This document shows positions 57,492 through 64,000 of a DNA stretch of 64,000 bases, in pieces. The stretch lies in contig NZ_SACS01000006.1 of the NCBI RefSeq assembly GCF_004005945.1, positions 1-64,000 on the forward strand. Direction: 5' to 3'. The notes under the pieces were generated by a model. It searched no databases, was not told the DNA's origin, and saw only the letters and a program-made list of their open reading frames with translations. This DNA comes from Rheinheimera riviphila. GTDB lineage: Bacteria > Pseudomonadota > Gammaproteobacteria > Enterobacterales > Alteromonadaceae. Each line of letters opens with the position of its first letter. Position 1 is the stretch's first letter. Both the position numbers and the translations under genes were made by a program.

Positions 57492-57519
57492 GTACTCTTT
57501 TTGGTACAACTTAACGTAC
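57492..57519. promoter_or_regulatory. GTAC-repeat operator candidate of the toxin-antitoxin operon
   Basis: Three GTAC palindromes at 57492, 57504 and 57516, exactly 12 bp apart, directly before the antitoxin Shine-Dalgarno. Upstream, TTGTAT occurs twice (57452 and 57470). Periodic short palindromes are typical of sites bound by antitoxin or toxin-antitoxin complexes. Confidence 0.5.
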
Positions 57520-57533
57520 TGAAGGGGGCTGTA

Positions 57534-57815
57534 ATGTCACGAGTTCGTGTTGATGAAGATATACGTCCATTGTCAGAGTTTCGCGCTGGTGTGGCCACTT
57601 TTGTTAAACAAGTGAATGAAACACGGCGCCCAATGGTGTTGACGCAACGAGGTCGGGGGGTGGCGGTGTTGGTCGATGTTTATGAATATGAAAAAATGCA
57701 GGAACGTCTGGAAATTCTTGAGGAGATTTATAAAGCTGAAGAGCAGTTAGACTCAGGAAACGTGATATCGCATGACGATGCTAAAGCCCGGATTTTGGCC
57801 AGACTACAGCGATGA
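57534..57815 (+). CDS. Phd/YefM family antitoxin
   Basis: 93 residues: N-terminal DNA-binding domain (DIRPLSEFRAGVATFVKQVNETRRPMVLTQRGRGVAVLVDVYEYE pattern, the Phd/YefM signature) and an acidic C-terminal helix that would wrap the toxin. ATG 57534 has AAGGGGG upstream; the frame starts earlier at 57501. Overlaps the toxin gene by 4 bp. Expected to repress its own promoter. Confidence 0.92.
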   Translation: MSRVRVDEDIRPLSEFRAGVATFVKQVNETRRPMVLTQRGRGVAVLVDVYEYEKMQERLEILEEIYKAEEQLDSGNVISHDDAKARILARLQR

Positions 57816-58114
57816 ACATTGTATGGACTGCATTGGCGCTGAACCGCGTCGAGCAGATTGCACTGTATATCGCCGAAGATAAACCAGATGCAGCCGTACA
57901 GTGGGTCGAAAAGTTATTTATAGCCGTGGAACGATTGGCAGAATTCGCTGAAAGTGGTCGGATAGTACCGGAAGTGCGATTACCTCGTATCAGAGAGGTG
58001 ATTTTCGGCACTTACCGGATTATCTATAGTGTTAAAGACGAAGTTGCTATCCTGACGGTTCGTCGCAGTAGTCAGTTGTTGAACTTATCAGAGCTAAGCG
58101 ACGATCAAAGTTAG
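57812..58114 (+). CDS. RelE/ParE family toxin
   Basis: 100 residues, MNIVWTALALNRVEQIALYIAEDKPDAAVQWVEKLF with the ParE-type helical hairpin, then RLPRIREVIFGTYRIIYSVKDEVAILTVRRSSQLL strands. ParE members poison gyrase; RelE members cleave mRNA. The helix-rich N-terminus and lack of clear RelE catalytic residues favour ParE, but this is not decisive. Translationally coupled to its antitoxin. Confidence 0.9.
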   Translation: MNIVWTALALNRVEQIALYIAEDKPDAAVQWVEKLFIAVERLAEFAESGRIVPEVRLPRIREVIFGTYRIIYSVKDEVAILTVRRSSQLLNLSELSDDQS

Positions 58115-58150
58115 TTTGTCTGTTAAACCGCCCCCAGCAATACCGCAACA

Positions 58151-58995
58151 TTACGCTGTTGAGCTGGTTTCTCCCGCTTCATTGCGCAAAGGCTTTTTCG
58201 CCGGAATAGGCGCGATATAGCCAATCAGCAGCATCAAGACCCCAACCACGACAAAGGACAAAATCCGCGCCATTGAACCTTGATCGGCGAGGTCAACGGT
58301 AAATAATTTTGCCACCACCGCCAGCAATAACAAACCACCACCGAGCCATAAGCCGCGGGATTGGCGTCTGGACGCTTGTTGCATACTAATGAGCGCTACT
58401 AACGTCCAACTGATGGAAAGGGTCATCTGCACTTGCGGATTTTTCCATAAGAAGTCCAGCTGATACGGGATGTCCAACAGCCAGTGTAGCCCACGTAATA
58501 GCAACACATTCAGCCAGCCAAAACTGAGCAGAGCCAATAGCTGCCATGCGGAAGGGATCAGTTTTTGCTGTGGTAACCACAGGTACAAGCCAATCAGGCC
58601 AACGGCCGCCAACATCAGCAACAACGGCTGCGGCAATGTACGGGCATAGTGCTGCGGTTCATCGCTACCCGGCCAGTGTGGTCGGCGGCTTAACCAGAGC
58701 CAACCAAGCACCGGACCGGCCAGTAATACAAACAAGCCATAACTGTACTGCAGATCAGACAACTGCCGCAGCTCGCGCCAACTGAGCATTTGCCACAGTG
58801 CCAGCGCCGCCAGCCGCTACCAAGGTGATGAAATTGCCGCAGCCCTTTGCTGAGCGTTGACCGTTCCAGATAAAGCCACCGATATTGCACCAGTGCAAAA
58901 GCAATAATACCGACAAGTTTACTCAGGCTGAGTGGTTGCAGCTGTGTAGCCAGCAACCCAGAGTGCATATTCAGCTGCAGACGCGCGCCCGTTAT
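58151..58995 (-). pseudogene. DUF2339 membrane protein remnant, truncated and frameshifted
   Basis: The distal frame (58789-58151) encodes 212 residues with several membrane helices that match the C-terminus of DUF2339 proteins (LNVLLLRGLHWLLDIPYQLD, VVAKLFTVDLADQGSMARILSF, LLIGYIAPIP). The preceding part continues in another frame from about 58995 (TGARLQLNMHSGLLATQLQP ... QFHHLGSG); joining FHHLGSG to LAALALWQMLSW requires one extra base near 58811-58816. Full-length family members have roughly 800-1000 residues, so most of the N-terminus is missing; the next gene ends at 59009. Confidence 0.75.
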
Positions 58996-59008
58996 TTTTT
59001 GGGTCGCT

Positions 59009-59680
59009 TTATTCTTTGGGTAATTCGGTCATCAATAAATAAAACTTTTCTTCCCCTTCACTCGAACTGCGGGAGAAACTGATGCTACGCCCTTTGGTCC
59101 ACGGCTGTTGTCGCAGATTCTCGCGTAACATCGGGCCAAGGTCTGATTTGGTGATTACACCGGAAACCTCACAGCCATTTTGACGGCAATGGACCTTACT
59201 AATCTGAATAAACTGCTGATCAGGTTGTAGAAAATAATAATCTTTTAACCGTTGTTCGGTAAGGTTTGCCCAATGCGGGTCAACTTCCGACTGGTGAAAT
59301 TCGCGGATTAACTGCTGATTTTTCGCGGTTTGACGGTTCAATAATCGCTGCGTATGTTCATCATAATGTTGTTGCAGATATTCCTGCCAAACTGGATCTT
59401 CCGGTGTTTTTTGATGTGCTGCTTGCAGCTCAAGCGCTAAGATTTCAGCTGGGTCAACGTCAAAAGATGGCGTTTTCGGCTGAGTTGTCTGCTTTGTAGC
59501 CGATGGTACTGTTGTGATCGGGCTGTTAGCTGTAGGCATCGCCGCTATGGTCGGAGAGGCCACTGTAGTCGGCTTTACAGGAGGTTCCATCGTCACTGGC
59601 ACATTCTGCGACGTGCCGAACCAATAGCCGAAGCCACTTCCAACAACGAACACCACCATATATCTGATCAGACTGAACAT
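59009..59680 (-). CDS. Membrane-anchored protein of unknown function
   Basis: 223 residues: one N-terminal membrane helix (IRYMVVFVVGSGFGYWFG), a Thr/Pro/Ala-rich linker (about 27-70), a charged helical region and a C-terminal domain with CRQNGCEVSG (two Cys, possibly a disulfide) and a Ser/Glu-rich strand region. No family recognised. ATG 59680 has GGAAG upstream. It lies between the kinase gene and the DUF2339 remnant. Confidence 0.65.
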   Translation of the reverse strand: MFSLIRYMVVFVVGSGFGYWFGTSQNVPVTMEPPVKPTTVASPTIAAMPTANSPITTVPSATKQTTQPKTPSFDVDPAEILALELQAAHQKTPEDPVWQEYLQQHYDEHTQRLLNRQTAKNQQLIREFHQSEVDPHWANLTEQRLKDYYFLQPDQQFIQISKVHCRQNGCEVSGVITKSDLGPMLRENLRQQPWTKGRSISFSRSSSEGEEKFYLLMTELPKE

Positions 59681-59767
59681 CCGCACTTCCTTGTTTGCGT
59701 CAAAGTAGTGAATGTTAACTGATTGATAATTTATGGGCAAGTTCGTTTCAGCAGCTGAGGATGGTGG

Positions 59768-61039
59768 CTAAGCTGGCATATCCAATCTGAAACAAGCCGA
59801 AGGGCTGGCTTGTAGCAGCGATAATTCGCCATCCATCGCTTGCAGCAGTTGCCGCGATAACGCCAGACCAATGCCATTGCCTTTGGCTTTGGTGGTGAAA
59901 AACGGCGTAAACAGATTGGATACAGCGTCCTGGCTAATACCAACGCCATTGTCGGTGATATCGAGCAACATGCGCTCTTGCCGCCGACTTACCGTAAGAC
60001 TGAGTTGCACCGGTGCTCCTGTTGGCACCGCCTGAATGGCATTGGTGGCCAGATTTAACAACACCTGCTCCAGCAAGGCTGGGTCGCACCACACTTCGGT
60101 ACTGATTTCTGCTGGTTCAGGCTGCTGCCACTGCCAGCGCAGCTGCGGATACTGAGCTTGCAGCAAGCGCAGACTGTGATCAACCAGTGGCTTTAAAGGT
60201 GCGCGGCTCAGTTCACAGTGAATGGGCTGGGTCAGACTGCGAAACTTGTCCAGAAATTGCAGTAAATGATTGCCGCGTTGTTGTACTGTCGCAAGTGCAA
60301 GCTGCGCATCGGCCAAATCTTCAGCTTCAGGCGCCTGTAATAGCTGACGAACTGATTCGGTCAAGGACGTCATCGGCGTGATCGAATTCGCCATTTCATG
60401 ATTCAGCACCCGCAGCAATTGCTGATAAGCCTGCACTTTCTGCTGTTGCAGCGGGCCGCGGATACTTTGTAAGGTCAACAGATAACTCCATTCCCCTTGC
60501 AGACGAGTTCGCACTATGGTGATGGCCAGCACATCGTCCGGTAGTTGTAGTGTATTGTGCTGATGATGCAGGGAGCTCTGCAGCAGACTGTGGATTTTCT
60601 CCAGTAACAGAGACCCGGTGTGGCTTTGCAGCCGCTGCGCCGCCGGATTTTGTTCCTGCACTTCCCCGTTTTCGGATACCCGCAACACCGCAACATCCAG
60701 CTGGCTTAATAAGGTTTGCAGGTAATTGGCGCGCGATTCGGCCTGCTCGCGGGCCTGTAGCAATTGGCTGCGGATTTGCTGCAGTAACGCCGCTGTCGCG
60801 GGTTGTTGTTGATCCTGCAGTGATAGATCGGCATTGGCTAACGCCTGAAGCAGCCGCTGTGTTTGTTGTTGTGGTGCCAGATGAAGCTGCCATAACCGAT
60901 ACAGACTGAAGCAAGTCATGGCCAGGCAAAGTACTAAACGCGCGCTAAATTGTTGCTCGCTGCTCCACAGCCAACAGGCCGCCACTGTACTACCCAGCAG
61001 CAGTGCCACCTGCAACAGCCATTGGGTTTTTGAGCTCAT
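59768..61039 (-). CDS. NtrY-like sensor histidine kinase
   Basis: 423 residues: two adjacent membrane helices (about 7-25 and 34-50) with almost no periplasmic loop, a coiled coil, a PAS-like domain (YLQTLLSQLDVAVLRVSENGEVQEQNPAAQRL), H-box LNHEMANSITPMTSL (His214) and the ATPase with NAIQAVPTG, DNGVGISQD and GNGIGLALSRQL. The short loop suggests sensing in the membrane or cytosol. Overlaps the regulator gene by 4 bp and follows it. Confidence 0.92.
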   Translation of the reverse strand: MSSKTQWLLQVALLLGSTVAACWLWSSEQQFSARLVLCLAMTCFSLYRLWQLHLAPQQQTQRLLQALANADLSLQDQQQPATAALLQQIRSQLLQAREQAESRANYLQTLLSQLDVAVLRVSENGEVQEQNPAAQRLQSHTGSLLLEKIHSLLQSSLHHQHNTLQLPDDVLAITIVRTRLQGEWSYLLTLQSIRGPLQQQKVQAYQQLLRVLNHEMANSITPMTSLTESVRQLLQAPEAEDLADAQLALATVQQRGNHLLQFLDKFRSLTQPIHCELSRAPLKPLVDHSLRLLQAQYPQLRWQWQQPEPAEISTEVWCDPALLEQVLLNLATNAIQAVPTGAPVQLSLTVSRRQERMLLDITDNGVGISQDAVSNLFTPFFTTKAKGNGIGLALSRQLLQAMDGELSLLQASPSACFRLDMPA

Positions 61040-62490
61040 AAACCGTACTTCTCTAACCGACGATACAGCGCGCCACGGGTCAGTCCCAGCGCTTGCGCCG
61101 CCTGACTGATATTGCCCTGATAAAAACTCAGGGCCTGGCGGATGGTTTTTGCTTCGACCTGTTCCAATAAAAAATCCGGGTTGGCTGTTGCGTCTAGTGG
61201 CGGCGCTATCGCAGATTTGTCGTTGGGATTGTTAATGTCAGTAGCTGGCGAAGCAGAGGTTAAAACCAATTGCAGCTGACTAAAATCCAGCACCGAGCTT
61301 TCACTGAGTACCACGGCGCGCTCCAGCATATGCGCCAGTTGGCGAACGTTCCCCGGCCAGTGATACTGACACAATAAATCAAGCTGCGAAGACGACAGCT
61401 GCAAACCGCTGCGCTGATACTGGCTTGCATACATTGCGAGGTAATACTGCGCCAACATCGGGATGTCCTCGCGGCGTTGGCGCAGTGGCGGCAATACAAT
61501 TTCGACGGTATTGATACGGTACAGCAAATCCTGGCGGAATAAGCCTTGATCGGCGAGTTGCTGCAGACCCTGATTACTGGCACAAATCAGCCGTAAATCA
61601 ATGGCTTCGGCGGATGTAGCTCCCACCGAAATCACCTGACGCTTTTGTAGCACTGTCAGTAGTTTTGCCTGATCGGCCAAGGCCAGATTGGATAATTCAT
61701 CGAGGAATAAAGTACCGCCCCGCGCTTGCCGAAAGCGGCCGGGAGCGTCGGTGACTGCACCGGTAAAAGCGCCTTTTTTGTGGCCGAACAACTCACTTTC
61801 CAGCAAACTTGGCGTGATACTGCCCATATCGACACAGACCAGCGGCGCCGGCGCTCGTATTGATGCCCGGTGAATGGCCTCAGCCACTACTTGCTTGCCG
61901 GTGCCACTTTCGCCCAACAACAGAATATTGGCATCAGTGGCGGCGGCTTTGTGAATGAGTTGCCGTACCTGCTGCATCGCCGGACTATCGCCCAATAGCG
62001 GTTGACCTTGGCTGGAATTAATCAGGTTGGTATTGAATGACGTCACCGGCACCACCTGTGCCAGCTGACGGGCGATGATGTGGCGCAGTTGCTCGTTTTG
62101 CCAGGGTTTGGCGACAAAATCGCGGGCGCCGAGCTGCATCGCCTGCACTGCAAGGCCAACGTCGGCATAGGCGGTCATCAACACCACTTTCAGATCCGGC
62201 TGCAGCGCCAGCGCTTGTTTCAGGTAATACAATCCTTCAGCGCCGCTGGCCGCATCCCGGCTGAAATTCATATCCAGCAGTAACACTTCAATTCGCTGAC
62301 TGCGCAAAATCGACAACAACTCGCCGGGTTCGCTACTGGTTAATAACCGACAACCCAAGGGTTTTAAACAGAGTTTGCAGGCCAGCAGCAGATCGGTGTT
62401 GTCATCCAGCACCAACACCGCCGGCCGCTCCGGCACAGCAAAAGGCCCCGGCACAGTATAGGATCCTGACGCTGCAACAGGTGAAGACAT
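61036..62490 (-). CDS. Sigma-54-dependent NtrC-type response regulator
   Basis: 484 residues from ATG 62490 (GGAG 8 bp upstream; frame open to 62529). Receiver with DD near 29-30 and Asp73 (LLLDMNFS), AAA+ domain with GESGTGKQVVAEAI, sigma-54 loop GAFTGA, and a Fis-type HTH at the end (YQGNISQAAQALGLTRGALYRRLEKYGL). Divergent from the adaptor gene; the two inverted repeats at 62650-62697 are the obvious binding-site candidates. Confidence 0.94.
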   Translation of the reverse strand: MSSPVAASGSYTVPGPFAVPERPAVLVLDDNTDLLLACKLCLKPLGCRLLTSSEPGELLSILRSQRIEVLLLDMNFSRDAASGAEGLYYLKQALALQPDLKVVLMTAYADVGLAVQAMQLGARDFVAKPWQNEQLRHIIARQLAQVVPVTSFNTNLINSSQGQPLLGDSPAMQQVRQLIHKAAATDANILLLGESGTGKQVVAEAIHRASIRAPAPLVCVDMGSITPSLLESELFGHKKGAFTGAVTDAPGRFRQARGGTLFLDELSNLALADQAKLLTVLQKRQVISVGATSAEAIDLRLICASNQGLQQLADQGLFRQDLLYRINTVEIVLPPLRQRREDIPMLAQYYLAMYASQYQRSGLQLSSSQLDLLCQYHWPGNVRQLAHMLERAVVLSESSVLDFSQLQLVLTSASPATDINNPNDKSAIAPPLDATANPDFLLEQVEAKTIRQALSFYQGNISQAAQALGLTRGALYRRLEKYGL

Positions 62491-62649
62491 GGCTAAAACT
62501 CCGGCTGAAAGATGCACCACAGGCAACAACTGTGGATCGGATGTCGGGAGTATGTTGCCAAAACCAGCACCTTACCTGAAGGCTGGTTGCTCTGGCAAGC
62601 CAGGCCAACTGCTTGAATCGCTACCAAATCACTACTGAACTGACGCAAC

Positions 62650-62665
62650 TGTCCACTGCTGGACA
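62650..62665. promoter_or_regulatory. Enhancer (activator) site 1
   Basis: TGTCCA-CTGC-TGGACA, perfect 6-bp arms, about 125-110 bp before the predicted start. Same arms as site 2. Confidence 0.8.
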
Positions 62666-62681
62666 CTTCGCTCGAACAGAC

Positions 62682-62697
62682 TGTCCACGGATGGACA
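62682..62697. promoter_or_regulatory. Enhancer (activator) site 2
   Basis: TGTCCA-CGGA-TGGACA, arms identical to site 1, centre 32 bp away (about three helical turns), so two regulator dimers would bind the same face. Confidence 0.8.
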
Positions 62698-62748
62698 GTG
62701 GTTTTGCCGGGCAAATTTTAAGTTGTTGTATTCATTGTGGTAATTAAC

Positions 62749-62764
62749 TGGCACAGCGCTTGCG
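62749..62764 (+). promoter_or_regulatory. Sigma-54 promoter of the efflux adaptor gene
   Basis: TGGCAC-AGCGC-TTGCG: exact -24 element, correct 5-bp spacing and -12 GC. Predicted start near 62775, about 26 bp before the ATG at 62801. Confidence 0.92.
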
Positions 62765-62800
62765 GACATCAAGGAAAGTGAAGTTTTCCAGGATTTAGCA

Positions 62801-64000
62801 ATGGACAAAATAATTGCGCAACAACCGATCTGGCGTCAGCCGAAATTCCGGCTGACTGCCTTGGCCATCGCCGCCGTGTTATTCGCGGGCGGCAGTTTAT
62901 GGCAGTGGCGGGCGAACGCCAGCCCGCAGGCCGAGCTGCACATCAGTTCGCTGCAAACCGCGTTAGTACGCAGTGAAAATTTCAGCGAAAACCTGCAATT
63001 GCGCGGGGTGGTATTGCCACAGCAAACGGTGTTTCTGGATGCGATTGAAGGTGGCCGTGTCGAGCAGCGTCTGGCCGAGCCCGGTACTTATGTCGAAGCG
63101 GGTCAGCCGCTGGTGCAGCTCACCAATACTGCATTACAGCTGGATTTTATCAGCCGCGAAGCACAAATCAGCGAGCAGCTGAGTTTTTTACGTACCACTG
63201 AACTGGCGATGGCCACCACCGAGCTGGATTTAAAGCAGCAGGTGCTGGACGCCAGTCATGCAATTCGCCAGTTGGAGCGGCAGATTGGCTTTAGCAAACC
63301 GCTGGTGGATCGTGGTGTGCTGGCCAAAGAGCAACTTCGCACCATGGAAGAAGATTTAGCCTTTCAGCGCGAAAAACTGCAGCTTAGTAAACAGCGTCAG
63401 CAACAACAGCTCACGGTGCAGCAAGTGCAGAAAAAGCAGTTGCAGGACAGTGTGGCTATGCTGAGCAAAAATATCGAATTTGCCCGCCAGCAGCTGCAAA
63501 ATTTATTAGTGCGGGCGCCAGTCAGCGGTTATTTAAGTGAATTTCAGGTAGAACCCGGTGAATCAAAAGCACCGGGCACCAGGCTGGGTCAAATTGATAT
63601 TCCGGGCCGGTTTAAGTTACAGGCGCAGGTGGACGAGTTTTACTTAAGCCGCATTCAGCCGGGCATGAGTGCTACGTTGCAAAGCAGCGCTGCGCAAAGC
63701 CCTGCGACGCCAGCCAATCCGCAGGCCATTCACATCAGCCGCATCGATAGCCGGGTGGTGAATAACCAGTTTAGTGTCGAACTGTTACTGCCAGAGCAGT
63801 TTCAGGGTAAACGCGGCCAGACGCTGATTTTTGATTTGCTGCTAGATAAAAGCAGCAGTCAAAGCCTGGTATTGCCGAGGGGCGCTTATCTCACCGACGG
63901 CGGCGGCCAGTTTGTCTATGTGCTGGACGGCAGTGGCAAAGCGACCCGCCGTGCCGTCCAGCTTGGTCGCCAAAGCAGCCAGAGTGTGGAAATTCGCACT
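62801..64000 (+). CDS. Efflux transporter periplasmic adaptor (HlyD/MacA-like), partial
   Basis: 400 codons, open at the right edge. Short cytosolic N-terminus, one membrane helix (about 20-35, LTALAIAAVLFAGGSLWQW), a biotinyl-lipoyl half (GGRVEQRLAEPGTYVEAGQPLVQL), a Gln-rich coiled-coil hairpin (about 115-235), the second lipoyl half (LLVRAPVSGYLSEFQVEPGE) and beta-barrel (QAQVDEFYLSRIQPGM). Such adaptors join an ABC or RND inner-membrane pump to an outer-membrane channel; the pump genes should follow outside the window. AAGGAAAG at 62771 is far, GGATT at 62791 closer to the start. Confidence 0.9.
   Translation, partial: MDKIIAQQPIWRQPKFRLTALAIAAVLFAGGSLWQWRANASPQAELHISSLQTALVRSENFSENLQLRGVVLPQQTVFLDAIEGGRVEQRLAEPGTYVEAGQPLVQLTNTALQLDFISREAQISEQLSFLRTTELAMATTELDLKQQVLDASHAIRQLERQIGFSKPLVDRGVLAKEQLRTMEEDLAFQREKLQLSKQRQQQQLTVQQVQKKQLQDSVAMLSKNIEFARQQLQNLLVRAPVSGYLSEFQVEPGESKAPGTRLGQIDIPGRFKLQAQVDEFYLSRIQPGMSATLQSSAAQSPATPANPQAIHISRIDSRVVNNQFSVELLLPEQFQGKRGQTLIFDLLLDKSSSQSLVLPRGAYLTDGGGQFVYVLDGSGKATRRAVQLGRQSSQSVEIRT

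Larger units (their letters stand above)
62491..62800. promoter_or_regulatory. Divergent control region regulator / efflux adaptor
   Basis: 310 bp without a gene. From left: a bulged inverted repeat AACCAG..CCTT / AAGGCTGGTT (62562-62588) in the regulator leader, two enhancer-type inverted repeats (62650-62697), an AT-rich spacer (62700-62748) that could bend, and the -24/-12 promoter (62749-62764). No sigma-54 site is seen toward the regulator gene. Confidence 0.8.

Noticed and set aside
60396-60929. 177-codon minus-strand frame
   Set aside because: Alternative frame of the histidine kinase, Ala/Gly/Arg-rich low-complexity translation.

Overview
The window is a chromosomal segment around the replication origin of a gammaproteobacterium. 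The gene order resembles the Alteromonadales, and the protein sequences and small accessory genes suggest a Rheinheimera- or Alishewanella-like organism; that placement is inference from synteny and was not tested by a search. About 47 kb is dense housekeeping sequence; the last 17 kb is more variable.

Layout. (1) 1-550: leader and three tandem promoters of a ribosomal RNA operon that runs leftward out of the window. (2) 0.55-14 kb: the conserved block yrdA, DUF1488, aroE, hemF, tsaC, purEK, yrdD, smg, dprA, LysM gene, def, fmt, rsmB, trkA, tusA. A truncated-haemoglobin gene sits antisense between hemF and aroE. (3) 14-16 kb: a diguanylate cyclase and a small outer-membrane barrel. (4) 16-25.3 kb, leftward: glyQS and dnaA-dnaN-recF-gyrB, with two parS-like sites inside recF. 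(5) 25.3-32.8 kb: rpmH, rnpA, yidD, yidC, mnmE, then a PEBP-family protein, trxC and deaD. (6) 32.9-38.3 kb: mioC, the predicted oriC (DnaA boxes, AT-rich unwinding region, dense GATC), mnmG, rsmG, parA, parB. (7) 38.4-46.9 kb: the complete atpIBEFHAGDC operon and glmU. (8) 47-55.2 kb: TraB/GumN protein, YceB-like lipoprotein, a GntR-regulated ABC transporter operon, a small membrane protein, an NtrC-type two-component pair and a divergent lipoprotein. (9) 55.2-59.7 kb: a repeat-containing intergenic region, an M2 peptidase lipoprotein, a Phd/ParE-type toxin-antitoxin pair, a decayed DUF2339 gene and an unknown membrane-anchored protein. (10) 59.8-64 kb: a second NtrC-type kinase/regulator pair facing an efflux adaptor gene that runs off the window.

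How parts work together. DnaA boxes at dnaA and oriC, the parS-like sites in recF and the parAB genes form an origin replication and segregation neighbourhood. The clearest regulatory circuit is at 59.8-64 kb: a kinase and sigma-54 activator are divergent from an adaptor gene preceded by a near-consensus -24/-12 promoter (62749-62764) and two identical-arm inverted repeats (TGTCCA-N4-TGGACA, 62650-62697) placed like an enhancer. A second local circuit is the GntR/ABC operon with a palindromic operator candidate at 51086-51107. No CRISPR array, tRNA, insertion sequence or prophage was recognised.
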